The notes below the pieces were generated by a model that saw only the letters and a list, made by a program, of their open reading frames with translations, did no database searches and was not told where the DNA came from. A stretch of 64,000 nucleotides of DNA from Pseudomonas fluorescens (GTDB lineage: Bacteria; Pseudomonadota; Gammaproteobacteria; Pseudomonadales; Pseudomonadaceae). The stretch lies in NCBI RefSeq assembly GCF_002022275.1, contig NZ_MSDF01000020.1, positions 51,628 through 115,627 on the forward strand, given 5' to 3'. Below are positions 24,926 to 34,067 of this stretch, in pieces. Each line of letters starts with the position of its first letter. The stretch's first letter is position 1. Made by a program: the position numbers and the translations under genes.

Positions 24926-27346
24926 TCAAAACAACACTTTGGCCACATCCGCAAACCGCTTGGCAAAGTGCACGGTCATGCCTTCCTTCAAATACTCCGG
25001 CAACTCCTCAAAGCTGCCACGGTTCGGCTCCGGCAGGATCAGCTCATGAATCTTCTGGCGCCGCGCCGCAATTACCTTCTCGCGCACGCCGCCAATCGGC
25101 AGCACATGCCCGGTCAGCGTTAGCTCACCGGTCATGGCCACGCCTTTTTTCGGCGGCTGATTACGCGCCAGTGACAGCAACGCACTGGCCATGGTAACCC
25201 CGGCGCTTGGGCCGTCTTTGGGTGTGGCACCTTCCGGCACGTGCAAGTGCACGAAGGCTTCGTCGAAGAACTTCGGATCACCGCCAAATGACTTCAGGTT
25301 CGAGCTGATGTAGCTGTAGGCAATTTCGGCGGACTCTTTCATCACTTCACCCAATTGCCCGGTGAGCTTGAAGCCGCGGTTGAGCGTGTGGATGCGTGTT
25401 GCCTCGATCGGCAAGGTCGCGCCGCCCATGCTGGTCCAGGCCAGGCCGGTAATGACCCCGGTGCCGGACAGCACTTGCTCATTGCGGAACACCGGCATGC
25501 CCAGAGAGCTTTCCAGGTCCTTGTTGCCGATCTTGATCACCGAGTCCGGCTCATCCAGCAGCTTGACCACGGCCTTGCGCACCAGTTTGCCCAGCTGTTT
25601 TTCCAGCTGACGCACCCCGGCTTCACGGGCGTAACCGTCGATCAATGCGCGCAGGGCACCGTCGCTGATGGTCAGGCTGTTTTTCGACACGCCGGCTTTA
25701 TCCAGCTGTTTGGGCCACAAGTGGCGCTTGGCGATGGCGACTTTTTCTTCAGTGATATAGCCCGACAGGCGAATCACTTCCATACGGTCCAGCAACGGCC
25801 CGGGAATTGAATCCAGGGTGTTGGCGGTGCACACGAACAGCACTTTGGACAGGTCCAGGCGCAGGTCAAGGTAGTGGTCGAGGAATTCGACGTTTTGCTC
25901 AGGGTCGAGGGTTTCCAGGAGTGCCGATGCCGGGTCGCCCTGGTAGCTCTGGCCCATCTTGTCGATCTCGTCGAGCATGATGACCGGGTTCATCACTTCC
26001 ACATCCTTGAGCGCCTGCACCAGCTTGCCCGGCAGGGCGCCGATGTAGGTGCGCCGATGACCCTTGATCTCGGCCTCGTCGCGCATGCCGCCGACGCTGA
26101 AGCGGTAAAACGGCCGGCCCAGGGACTCGGCAATGGATTTACCCACGCTGGTCTTGCCCACGCCCGGCGGGCCCACCAGCAGCACGATGGAACCGGCGAC
26201 CTCACCTTTATAAGCGCCCACTGCGAGGAATTCGAGGATGCGACTTTTGATGTCGTCCAGGCCAGCGTGGTGTTTATCCAGCACCTTGCGCGCGTGTTTC
26301 AGGTCGAGTTTGTCCTCGCCATACACACCCCACGGCACCGAGGTCGCCCAGTCGAGGTAGTTGCGGGTCACGGCGTATTCCGGCGAGCCCGTCTCCAGGA
26401 TCGACAGTTTGTTCAGCTCTTCATCAATCCGTTTTTGCGCCTGAGGCGGCAGCACTTTGCCCACCAGGCGTTGTTCGAACTGTTCGACGTCCGCACTGCG
26501 GTCATCCTTGGTCAGCCCCAGCTCCTGCTGGATGACCTTGAGTTGTTCCTTGAGGAAGAACTCGCGCTGATGCTCACCGATCTTGCGGTTCACCTCGGCG
26601 GAAATCTCTTTTTGCAGGCGTGCGACTTCGACTTCCTTGCGCAGCATCGGCAGCACTTTTTCCATGCGCTTGAGCATGGGCACGCAGTCCAGCACTTCCT
26701 GCAACTCGTTACCGGTGGCCGAGGTCAGCGCGGCGGCGAAGTCGGTGAGCGGCGATGGGTCGTTGGGGCTGAAGCGGTTGAGGTAGTTCTTCAGCTCTTC
26801 GCTGTACAGCGGGTTGAGCGGCAGCAGTTCCTTGATCGCATTGATCAGCGCCATGCCGTAAGCCTTGACCTCGTCGGTCGGCTGGGTCGGCTGGTGCGGG
26901 TATTCGACCTCCACCAGGTACGGTGGGCGGTGGTGCTTGAGCCAGGTCTTGATGCGTACGCGGGTCAGGCCCTGGGCGACGAACTGCAGCTTGCCGTTCT
27001 CGCGGCTGGCGTGGTGCACCTTCACCAGCGTGCCGTACAGCGGCAGCGCGGAGGTGTCGAAGTGGCGCGGGTCTTCCGGCGGCGTTTCCATGAAAAACAG
27101 CGCGAGGGAGTGGTGGTCGGACTTGCTCACCAGCTCCAGAGTCTCGGCCCATGGCTCTTCATTGACGATCACCGGCAGCACTTGCGCCGGGAAGAAGGGG
27201 CGGTTGTGGATCGGGATGATATAGACCTTGTCCGGCAGGTTTTGCCCAGGCAGCGCCAGGCCCGTGTTGGACGAAGGGGTTTCAGCGTTTTCGGGGTCAG
27301 CGTAATCGTTGAGGTCTAGATCAGGGAATTCTTGCTGGTCGCTCAT
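24926..27346 (-). CDS. lon: Lon-family ATP-dependent protease, AsrA-type second paralogue
   Basis: An 806-residue Lon protein. The N-terminal substrate domain (about 40-250) is followed by an AAA+ module with Walker A VGPPGVGKT. The proteolytic domain has Ser714 in KDGPSAGV and Lys757 in REKVIAARR, with the canonical 43-residue spacing. An acidic N-terminal extension (DLDLNDYADPENAE) and the neighbouring inhibitor gene mark it as the AsrA-like paralogue, linked in P. aeruginosa to heat and aminoglycoside stress, rather than the main lon next to clpX. Confidence 0.9.
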   Translation of the reverse strand: MSDQQEFPDLDLNDYADPENAETPSSNTGLALPGQNLPDKVYIIPIHNRPFFPAQVLPVIVNEEPWAETLELVSKSDHHSLALFFMETPPEDPRHFDTSALPLYGTLVKVHHASRENGKLQFVAQGLTRVRIKTWLKHHRPPYLVEVEYPHQPTQPTDEVKAYGMALINAIKELLPLNPLYSEELKNYLNRFSPNDPSPLTDFAAALTSATGNELQEVLDCVPMLKRMEKVLPMLRKEVEVARLQKEISAEVNRKIGEHQREFFLKEQLKVIQQELGLTKDDRSADVEQFEQRLVGKVLPPQAQKRIDEELNKLSILETGSPEYAVTRNYLDWATSVPWGVYGEDKLDLKHARKVLDKHHAGLDDIKSRILEFLAVGAYKGEVAGSIVLLVGPPGVGKTSVGKSIAESLGRPFYRFSVGGMRDEAEIKGHRRTYIGALPGKLVQALKDVEVMNPVIMLDEIDKMGQSYQGDPASALLETLDPEQNVEFLDHYLDLRLDLSKVLFVCTANTLDSIPGPLLDRMEVIRLSGYITEEKVAIAKRHLWPKQLDKAGVSKNSLTISDGALRALIDGYAREAGVRQLEKQLGKLVRKAVVKLLDEPDSVIKIGNKDLESSLGMPVFRNEQVLSGTGVITGLAWTSMGGATLPIEATRIHTLNRGFKLTGQLGEVMKESAEIAYSYISSNLKSFGGDPKFFDEAFVHLHVPEGATPKDGPSAGVTMASALLSLARNQPPKKGVAMTGELTLTGHVLPIGGVREKVIAARRQKIHELILPEPNRGSFEELPEYLKEGMTVHFAKRFADVAKVLF

Positions 27347-27442
27347 GGGGCACCTGCATAAGGAAGTATGCAGGTTAGATGGGGCGGGGCAGCGGTGGTT
27401 TCAATGGGGGGAGTGAGATAGCAACATATTGCATGGATTTGC

Positions 27443-27458
27443 CAAGCCAGCTCCCACA
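27443..27458. repeat. Solitary REP remnant
   Basis: A single arm (CAAGCCAGCTCCCACA) without an inverted partner lies in the 129-bp gap between the two divergent or neighbouring genes lon and the GntR regulator. Confidence 0.7.
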
Positions 27459-27475
27459 GTTGGAATTGTGTTGGG

Positions 27476-28510
27476 TCAGCTGATTTTGTGCAGGTACGCC
27501 GGCAGAGGCTGTTCCGGCAGCACCGACAACACCTTCAACCGCTGCAACATCCGCTGCCGCGCCCGCTGCAAATGCTCGCGCAAATTCAGCGCTGCCGCAT
27601 CAAATGCCCCATGCAGCAACAACTCCAGAATCAACCGATGTTCGGCGAGCATGGCCGGATCAGCACCGATCCCCAGCAAACGGTAGAAAATCCGGCTGAT
27701 GATCATCGGGCTTTGCCCCTGGCGAATCAACGCTGCAATCTTGCGGTTTTGCAGGCCCGCCAGGCAGCGCTGGTGCAAATCCTCTTCGATTTGCTCGATG
27801 GCTTCCAGGCTGCACTGGGGGCTGTGCTGGGCATCGAGCACGCGTTGCAGCATACCTTCGAGCAGTTCGCGGTCCAGGTTCGGTGCGCTTTGGCGCAGCG
27901 CTTCGGGTTCCAGGCAGGCGCGCAGTTCGTAGTCTTCGGTGACTTCCCGCGCGGTCAGAGGCCCCGCCAGCCATTGGGAGTAGGGCTCTTTTTCGACCAG
28001 GCCACGGTCACGCAGACGCATCAGTGCTTCACGCACCACCGCGCGGCTGACGCCGTAGTGGTCGGCGGCGGCCTGTTCATCAAGGCGGTAATGGCCGAAG
28101 GCAATGCAGGTGGACAACGCCGCGCCGATTTCTTCGACAATCCGCTCGCCCAGTGGCCGGGTGTCGACCAACTCATCCTCGCCGTTCAGGCCCAGGTGCG
28201 CATGGCTCAGAGGCAGGCGCAACGGCTCCATCGCCAGGCCTTCGGGGTTGATCAGATAACCCCGGCCATTGAAGCGGCAAATCAGCCCTTCGTCATGCAA
28301 CAGGTCCAGCGCCCGGCGCACCGGCACGCGGCTGGTACCGAACAGCTCGGCTAACGGCGCTTCCAGCAACACCAGCCCGTGACGGGCGGTACCGTTGACG
28401 ATCGCGTCACGCATAACCTTGTGAATCATCGCGTAACGGGAGGCCGAGGCGGACACTGCTTTCATCGCTTTCTCAGGGGCTTGTAGGACGGTGGCCGGGG
28501 ATTCTCTCAT
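27476..28510 (-). CDS. GntR-type regulator with two winged-helix domains and an FCD-like effector domain
   Basis: A 344-residue regulator. A first GntR-like winged helix spans about 22-88 (LAELFGTSRVPVRRALDLLHDEG split at 53-75). A linker follows, then a second at about 120-183 (ADHYGVSRAVVREALMRLRD, 149-168). A helical FCD-type ligand domain covers about 188-320. Normal FadR-subfamily proteins have one winged helix and about 230 residues. It is divergent from the amidase operon and probably controls it. An ATG at 28465 with GAGAAAG upstream is an alternative start. Confidence 0.85.
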   Translation of the reverse strand: MRESPATVLQAPEKAMKAVSASASRYAMIHKVMRDAIVNGTARHGLVLLEAPLAELFGTSRVPVRRALDLLHDEGLICRFNGRGYLINPEGLAMEPLRLPLSHAHLGLNGEDELVDTRPLGERIVEEIGAALSTCIAFGHYRLDEQAAADHYGVSRAVVREALMRLRDRGLVEKEPYSQWLAGPLTAREVTEDYELRACLEPEALRQSAPNLDRELLEGMLQRVLDAQHSPQCSLEAIEQIEEDLHQRCLAGLQNRKIAALIRQGQSPMIISRIFYRLLGIGADPAMLAEHRLILELLLHGAFDAAALNLREHLQRARQRMLQRLKVLSVLPEQPLPAYLHKIS

Positions 28511-28558
28511 AAGTTGTGCCTGTCACCCTGCGCCACGTCGGTGGCACTTTTTTGGGGC

Positions 28559-28617
28559 CTTGTACGTTGGGTTGTTACTTTTTGCACCAAAATGTACTTA
28601 TTAATAAAAGATACATT
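28559..28617. promoter_or_regulatory. ATGTAC-type half-sites, regulator-proximal cluster
   Basis: TTGTACGTT (28559-28567) and the dyad AATGTA...TACATT (28591-28617) lie between the GntR gene and the amidase operon. The repeated core resembles palindromic GTAC-centred operators of FadR-subfamily regulators. Assignment to the adjacent regulator is inferred. Confidence 0.5.
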
Positions 28618-28757
28618 ATTTCATCGCAACTCGGTCCGCGTGGTTCTGCGCGATTTTTTTGTTTGCCGAAAACGCATCTGGCACGCAGCTTCAAGCCCTG
28701 AAGACTGCTTCCGGTGAAAACCGTCTCTACAGACTGGCACGAAAGCTGCCTTTGTAA

Positions 28758-28784
28758 AATGTACATTTTATTAATATGTACGTT
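28758..28784. promoter_or_regulatory. ATGTAC-type half-site pair before the amidase gene
   Basis: Two ATGTAC hexamers (28759-28764 and 28776-28781) are centred 17 bp apart in an AT-rich stretch that ends 15 bp before the amidase ATG. They overlap the expected promoter or start region, where binding would repress transcription. Confidence 0.5.
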
Positions 28785-28798
28785 TTGTGAGAGTGATC

Positions 28799-30133
28799 AT
28801 GATGTCAGACGCCACTTCACTGGCCGAAGCCTTCGCCAGCGGTCGCAGTGACCCGGTGCAAGCCCTCGAACAAGCGCTCGACGCTGCGCGCCGATCCACC
28901 GGCTTGTTTATTTCCCTGAGCGCCGAGCGGGCCCGTCGCGAAGCTGAAGCGGCCGCCGCCCGTTGGCGTGCAGGCCAGCCATTGAGTGTGTTTGACGGCG
29001 TGCCGCTGGCCTGGAAAGACTTGTTCGACGTGGCCGGCAGCATCACCACGGCTGGCGCGGCTTATCGGCGCAACGCACCTGCCGCCTCTCTGGATGCGCC
29101 CTGTGTAGGCCTGCTGTGCCGCGCCGGGATGGTCAGCGTGGGCAAGACCAACCTCAGCGAGCTGGCCTATTCCGGCCTGGGTTTGAACCCGCATTTCGGT
29201 ACGCCGCATAACCCCCACGGCACCGATCAGCCACGCATTCCCGGTGGATCGTCCTCAGGTTCTGCCGTGGCCGTCGCCGCCGCAATAGTGCCCATCGCCA
29301 TGGGTACCGACACCGCAGGCTCCATTCGGATTCCCGCCGCCCTTAACGGCCTGGTCGGTTACCGCGCCAGCAGCCGACGCTACAGCCGCGACGGCGTGTT
29401 CCCGCTCGCGCATACCCTCGACAGTCTGGGCCCGCTGACCCGCAGCGTGCGCGATGCGCTGGCCATCGATGACTTGCTGCATGGTCGCGCGCAAACCCAC
29501 AGCGCCCGCAGTCTCAAGGGCCAACGCTTGGTGCTGGAGCAAGGCGCACTGGAAGACATCGAACCGGCCGTACGCAATAACCTGCTGCGCGCGATGGACC
29601 GGTTGAAGGCGGCAGGCGCGCTGGTCGAAGTACGCCCATCCGCAACCTTCCAGGCGACCCTGGACTTGATCAAACACCAAGGCTGGCTTGGCGCCTTTGA
29701 GGCCTTCGCCCTGCATGAAGCCTTGCTCGACAGCCCTGATGCCGAGCAACTCGACCCCCGTGTACGTCGCCGGCTCGAAGCTGCGCGTGCGCTGCCGGCC
29801 AGCCAACTCGTCCACCTGACTGACGCGCGTCGGCGCCTGCAGCACCGCCTGATCGACGACCTCGACGGCGCCATCCTCATCACCCCGACCGTCGCGCATG
29901 TCGCGCCACCTCTGGCCCCGCTGGAAGCTGACGACGAGCTGTTCGTTACCACCAACCTCGCCACTTTGCGCCTGACCATGCCCGGCAGTTTGCTCGACAT
30001 GCCCGGCGTGACCCTGCCCAGTGGCCGCGATGCCCAGGGCCTGCCCACCGGGTTGCTGCTCAGCGCCCCGTCGGGGGAAGACGCTCGCCTGTTGCGTGCG
30101 GCGTTGTCCGTCGAATCCGTACTGACTATTTAA
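28799..30133 (+). CDS. Amidase-signature family hydrolase
   Basis: A 444-residue serine amidase. The Ser-cisSer-Lys triad is visible: Lys73 in AWKDLFD, cis-Ser151 in GGSSSGSA, and nucleophile Ser175 in GTDTAGSIRIPAA. The family cleaves C-N amide bonds; the substrate cannot be read from sequence. As first gene of the operon, followed after 11 bp by an imidase-like enzyme, it may hydrolyse the half-amide product. ATG 28799 is used (28802 is possible), because the upstream GTG at 28787 would sit in the operator region. Confidence 0.88.
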   Translation: MMSDATSLAEAFASGRSDPVQALEQALDAARRSTGLFISLSAERARREAEAAAARWRAGQPLSVFDGVPLAWKDLFDVAGSITTAGAAYRRNAPAASLDAPCVGLLCRAGMVSVGKTNLSELAYSGLGLNPHFGTPHNPHGTDQPRIPGGSSSGSAVAVAAAIVPIAMGTDTAGSIRIPAALNGLVGYRASSRRYSRDGVFPLAHTLDSLGPLTRSVRDALAIDDLLHGRAQTHSARSLKGQRLVLEQGALEDIEPAVRNNLLRAMDRLKAAGALVEVRPSATFQATLDLIKHQGWLGAFEAFALHEALLDSPDAEQLDPRVRRRLEAARALPASQLVHLTDARRRLQHRLIDDLDGAILITPTVAHVAPPLAPLEADDELFVTTNLATLRLTMPGSLLDMPGVTLPSGRDAQGLPTGLLLSAPSGEDARLLRAALSVESVLTI

Positions 30134-30144
30134 GGAGACACACC

Positions 30145-31023
30145 ATGGCAAAAGACATCCTTTGTGCATTTGGCGTAGACGTTGACGCCGTCGCCGGCTG
30201 GCTCGGCTCCTATGGCGGCGAAGACTCGCCCGATGACATCTCGCGTGGCCTGTTCGCCGGGGAAATCGGTGCGCCGCGTTTGCTCAGGCTGTTCGAACGT
30301 TACGGCCTGCGCACCACCTGGTTTATCCCCGGCCACTCGATGGAAACCTTCCCCGAGCAGATGAAGGCGGTGGCGGATGCCGGGCACGAAATTGGCGTGC
30401 ACGGTTACAGCCACGAAAACCCCATCGCGATGACCGCCGAGCAGGAAGAAATCGTCCTCGATAAATCCATTGAACTGATCACTCAAGTGACCGGCAAACG
30501 CCCCACCGGCTACGTCGCGCCATGGTGGGAATTCAGCAAGGTCACCAACGAACTGCTGCTGAAAAAAGGCATCAAGTACGACCACAGCCTGATGCACAAC
30601 GACTTCCACCCCTACTACGTGCGCAAGGGCGACAGCTGGACCAAGATCGACTACAGCCAGCACCCCGACACCTGGATGAAACCCTTGGTGCGCGGCGAAG
30701 AAACCGATTTGGTGGAGATCTCGGCCAACTGGTACCTCGACGACCTGCCGCCGATGATGTTCATCAAAAAAGCCCCCAACAGCCACGGCTTCGTCAACCC
30801 GCGTCACCTCGAAGAAATGTGGCGCGACCAGTTCGACTGGGTCTACCGCGAACACGAACACGCGGTGTTCACCATGACCATCCACCCCGACGTCTCCGGC
30901 CGTCCGCAAGTGCTGCTGATGCTTGAGCGTTTGATTGAACACATCCAGAGCCATGCCGGTGTGCGCTTCGTCACCTTCGACGAAATCGCCGACGACTTTA
31001 TCCGCCGCCAACCGCGTACCTGA
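30145..31023 (+). CDS. NodB-fold polysaccharide deacetylase / cyclic imide hydrolase-like enzyme
   Basis: A 292-residue cytoplasmic metalloenzyme of the carbohydrate esterase 4 fold, without signal peptide. The metal ligands and motifs are FGVDVDA (D12, D14), HGYSHENP (H86, H90) and APWWEFS. Length and sequence resemble the subgroup containing P. putida cyclic imide hydrolase, Helicobacter PgdA and PuuE allantoinase-like proteins, rather than secreted chitin deacetylases. The likely reaction is opening of a cyclic imide or amide to a half-amide. The adjacent amidase would finish hydrolysis; this pathway is inferred. Confidence 0.82.
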   Translation: MAKDILCAFGVDVDAVAGWLGSYGGEDSPDDISRGLFAGEIGAPRLLRLFERYGLRTTWFIPGHSMETFPEQMKAVADAGHEIGVHGYSHENPIAMTAEQEEIVLDKSIELITQVTGKRPTGYVAPWWEFSKVTNELLLKKGIKYDHSLMHNDFHPYYVRKGDSWTKIDYSQHPDTWMKPLVRGEETDLVEISANWYLDDLPPMMFIKKAPNSHGFVNPRHLEEMWRDQFDWVYREHEHAVFTMTIHPDVSGRPQVLLMLERLIEHIQSHAGVRFVTFDEIADDFIRRQPRT

Positions 31024-31053
31024 CCCCTTTGCCCACTCCCCGAGGCGCGATTC

Positions 31054-32394
31054 ATGTCTATCTACAACAAGCTTGACCTGACTGGCTGGAAACCCCGGCA
31101 ACTGACGTCCCAGGAAGTGCGCTTTGCGACCTGGATCGCGTTTTTCGCCTGGGTGTTTGCGGTGTATGACTTCATCCTCTTCGGCACCTTGCTGCCGGAG
31201 ATCGGCCGGCACTTTGGCTGGGGTGAAGTGGAGCAAGCTGAAATCGCGACCTGGGTGGCGGTGGGCACGGCGGTGGTGGCCTTTGCCATCGGCCCCGTCG
31301 TCGATAAGTTGGGCCGTCGCAAAGGGATTATTTTCACCGTGGCCGGTTCGGCGCTGTGTTCGGCACTCACCGCGATTGGCGGGGCGTGGGGCAAGTCGCC
31401 GCTGATTTTGATTCGTTCGCTGGGTGGCCTGGGCTATGCCGAGGAAACCGTCAACGCCACGTATTTGAGCGAGCTGTATGGCGCTTCCGAAGACCCGCGG
31501 CTGACCAAGCGTCGCGGCTTTATCTACAGCCTGGTGCAGGGCGGCTGGCCGGTAGGCGCATTGATCGCTGCGGGTTTGACTGCGCTGTTGCTGCCGATCA
31601 TCGGCTGGCAAGGCTGCTTTATTTTCGCTGCGATCCCGGCGCTAGTGATTGCGATCATGGCGCGCAAACTCAAAGAGAGCCCGCAATTCCAGATTCACCA
31701 GCGCATCAGCCAACTGCGCAAAAGCGGCGCGGTGACCGAAGCGCAAAACGTCGCCGTGACCTACGGCGTGGACTACGACGAGCACAGCAAGGCAGGCCTT
31801 AAAGCTGCGTTCCGTGGCCCGGCCCGCCGCGCCACGCTGGTGATCGGCGCCGCGCTGCTGCTCAACTGGGCGGCGATCCAGGTGTTCAGCGTGCTCGGCA
31901 CGTCGGTGATCGTCAGCGTGCACCACATCTCGTTCGAGAACTCGCTGATCATCCTCGTGCTGTCGAACCTGGTGGGTTATTGCGGCTACCTGACCCACGG
32001 CTGGATGGGCGACAAGATCGGCCGCCGCAACGTCATCGGCCTGGGCTGGATGCTTGGCGGGCTGTCGTTCGCCGGGATGCTGTTTGGCCCGAGCAATATG
32101 CCGACGGTGGTCGGGCTCTACAGCCTGGGCCTGTTCTTCCTGATCGGGCCGTATTCGGCGGCGCTGTTTTTTATCAGCGAAAGCTTCCCCACCAGCATCC
32201 GCGCCACCGGCGGCGCGATTATCCACGCCATGGGCCCGATTGGCGCGGTGGTCGCAGGTTTTGGCGCGACGCAAGTGTTGTCCGCCGGCAGTGACTGGCA
32301 AACCGCGGCGCTGTGGTTCGGCGCGCTGCCGTGCTTTCTGTCGGGCGTGTTGATGTTTGCCGCGCGCCATGTGCATCCGGAAACCGTCCAGTAA
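31054..32394 (+). CDS. MFS transporter (metabolite:H+ symporter-like)
   Basis: A 446-residue carrier with twelve predicted helices. The MFS signature between helices 2 and 3 is VVDKLGRRKG, and a second copy, GDKIGRRN, occurs in the C-terminal half. Helix 4-5 carries RSLGGLGYAEETVNATYLSE, the position of the sugar/acid-porter motif. It probably imports the operon's substrate across the inner membrane. It lies 30 bp after the imidase-like gene on the same strand. Confidence 0.88.
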   Translation: MSIYNKLDLTGWKPRQLTSQEVRFATWIAFFAWVFAVYDFILFGTLLPEIGRHFGWGEVEQAEIATWVAVGTAVVAFAIGPVVDKLGRRKGIIFTVAGSALCSALTAIGGAWGKSPLILIRSLGGLGYAEETVNATYLSELYGASEDPRLTKRRGFIYSLVQGGWPVGALIAAGLTALLLPIIGWQGCFIFAAIPALVIAIMARKLKESPQFQIHQRISQLRKSGAVTEAQNVAVTYGVDYDEHSKAGLKAAFRGPARRATLVIGAALLLNWAAIQVFSVLGTSVIVSVHHISFENSLIILVLSNLVGYCGYLTHGWMGDKIGRRNVIGLGWMLGGLSFAGMLFGPSNMPTVVGLYSLGLFFLIGPYSAALFFISESFPTSIRATGGAIIHAMGPIGAVVAGFGATQVLSAGSDWQTAALWFGALPCFLSGVLMFAARHVHPETVQ

Positions 32395-32404
32395 GGAGTG
32401 TTAG

Positions 32405-33166
32405 ATGAGCCGTAAAGTTGCCTTGATTACCGGTGCTGCCAGCGGCATCGGCCAGGCCCTCGCCGTGGCCTATGCCCGCATCGGCGTGGCGGTGGTGGGC
32501 GGGTATTACCCGGCCGACCCGCATGACCCGCACACCACTGTTGCCCTGGTGGAAGAAGCGGGCGGCGAGTGCCTCATGCTGCCGCTGGATGTGGGCGATA
32601 CCGCCTCCGTGGACGCGCTGGCCGAAGCTGCCGTGCAGCATTTCGGTCGCCTCGATTACGCCGTGGCCAACGCCGGTTTGCTGCGCCGCGCGCCGTTGCT
32701 GGAGATGACGGACGAACTGTGGAACGAGATGCTCAATGTTGACCTGACGGGGGTGATGCGCACTTTCCGCGCAGCGACCCGACAGATGAAAGAGGGTGGG
32801 GCGCTGGTAGCGATTTCGTCGATCGCCGGCGGCGTGTATGGCTGGCAGGAGCACAGCCATTACGCGGCGGCGAAAGCCGGTGTGCCGGGGTTGTGCCGGT
32901 CGCTGGCGGTGGAGCTGGCGGCGCTGGGGATTCGTTGTAATGCGGTGATCCCGGGGTTGATCGAGACGCCGCAATCGCTGGGCGCGAAGAATTCGCTGGG
33001 GCCGGAAGGGCTGGCGAAAGCGGCGCGGGCGATTCCTTTGGGGCGGGTGGGCCGGGCGGATGAAGTGGCGTCGCTGGTGCAGTTTTTGACGAGCGAGGCA
33101 TCAAGCTATTTGACCGGTCAGAGCATCGTCATCGACGGCGGCCTGACCGTGCGCTGGCCCGACTGA
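32405..33166 (+). CDS. Short-chain dehydrogenase/reductase (first of two)
   Basis: A 253-residue classical SDR. The cofactor-binding TGAASGIG is at 9-16, NAG at 89-91, catalytic Ser139 in AISSIAGG and Tyr153-x3-Lys157 in HYAAAK. No basic residue follows the first beta strand in the usual NADP position, so NAD use is possible. It would oxidise a hydroxyl or reduce a carbonyl in the pathway. It follows the MFS gene by 10 bp and a REPIN separates it from the second SDR. Confidence 0.9.
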   Translation: MSRKVALITGAASGIGQALAVAYARIGVAVVGGYYPADPHDPHTTVALVEEAGGECLMLPLDVGDTASVDALAEAAVQHFGRLDYAVANAGLLRRAPLLEMTDELWNEMLNVDLTGVMRTFRAATRQMKEGGALVAISSIAGGVYGWQEHSHYAAAKAGVPGLCRSLAVELAALGIRCNAVIPGLIETPQSLGAKNSLGPEGLAKAARAIPLGRVGRADEVASLVQFLTSEASSYLTGQSIVIDGGLTVRWPD

Positions 33167-33184
33167 CCACCCTCAATTTTAAAA

Positions 33185-33273
33185 TGTGGGAGCTGGCTTG
33201 CCTGCGATGGCGGCAGGTCAGTTACTGCTGTATTCACTGGGCCACCGCTATCGCAGGCAAGCCAGCTCCCACA
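33185..33273. repeat. REPIN inside the amidase operon, GTGGGAGCTGGCTTGC type
   Basis: Arms start at 33185 and end at 33273, with the GCGG/CCGC inner extension. It lies in the 138-bp gap between the two SDR genes, the only large gap in an otherwise tight operon, and may reduce expression of the downstream genes or stabilise the upstream mRNA. Confidence 0.9.
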
Positions 33274-33304
33274 GGGGAACAAGGTTTGTCTCAGGAGATC
33301 TTTC

Positions 33305-34054
33305 ATGCCTCAACTGACTAACCGCCGCGCCGTCATCACCGGCGCCGGCAGTGGCATCGGTGCTGCCATCGCCCGCGCCTACGCCGCCGAAGGCGCGCGC
33401 CTGCTGCTGGCCGACCGCAACGCCGCGAGTCTTGCCGAAACCGCAATCACCTGCCGCAACCTCGGCGCCGAGGTGTTCGAATGCCTGGCTGACGTGGGCA
33501 CCGTCGAAGGCGCCCAAGCCAGCGTCGACCGCTGCGTCGAACATTTCGGCGGCATCGATATTCTGGTCAACAACGCCGGCATGCTCACCCAGGGGCGCTG
33601 CGTGGATCTCACCCTCGACATGTGGAACGACATGCTGCGCGTCGACCTCACCAGCGTGTTCGTCGCCAGCCAGCGTGCCCTGCCGCATATGCTCGCGCAG
33701 CGCTGGGGGCGGATCATCAACGTGGCCTCGCAACTGGGCATCAAGGGCGGTGCCGAGCTGACGCATTACGCCGCGGCCAAGGCCGGGGTGATTGGCTTCA
33801 CCAAGTCGCTGGCGCTGGAAGTCGCCCAAGACAATGTGCTGGTCAACGCCATCGCGCCCGGCCCGATCGAGACGCCGTTGGTGGAAGGCATCAGCGACGA
33901 ATGGAAACGCGCCAAGGCCAAAGAGCTGCCCCTTGGGCGTTTCGGTCTGGCCGACGAGGTGGCGCCCACCGCGGTGCTGCTGGCCAGCGAGCCCGGCGGC
34001 AACCTGTTCGTCGGCCAGACCCTGGGCCCGAACTCCGGCGACGTCATGCCATGA
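33305..34054 (+). CDS. Short-chain dehydrogenase/reductase (second of two)
   Basis: A 249-residue classical SDR. It has TGAGSGIG (12-19), NNAG (89-92), Ser142 in NVASQLG and Tyr155/Lys159 in HYAAAK. Asp37 in LLLADRN follows the second strand, a position that favours NAD over NADP. It is only distantly similar to the first SDR, so the two probably act on different steps or stereoisomers. It begins the distal half of the operon after the REPIN, and the small CxxC gene follows after 13 bp. Confidence 0.9.
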   Translation: MPQLTNRRAVITGAGSGIGAAIARAYAAEGARLLLADRNAASLAETAITCRNLGAEVFECLADVGTVEGAQASVDRCVEHFGGIDILVNNAGMLTQGRCVDLTLDMWNDMLRVDLTSVFVASQRALPHMLAQRWGRIINVASQLGIKGGAELTHYAAAKAGVIGFTKSLALEVAQDNVLVNAIAPGPIETPLVEGISDEWKRAKAKELPLGRFGLADEVAPTAVLLASEPGGNLFVGQTLGPNSGDVMP

Positions 34055-34067
34055 GTGAGGTGTAGCC

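Noticed and set aside
25874..27319. 481-codon open frame on the plus strand
   Set aside because: Antisense shadow of the lon paralogue.
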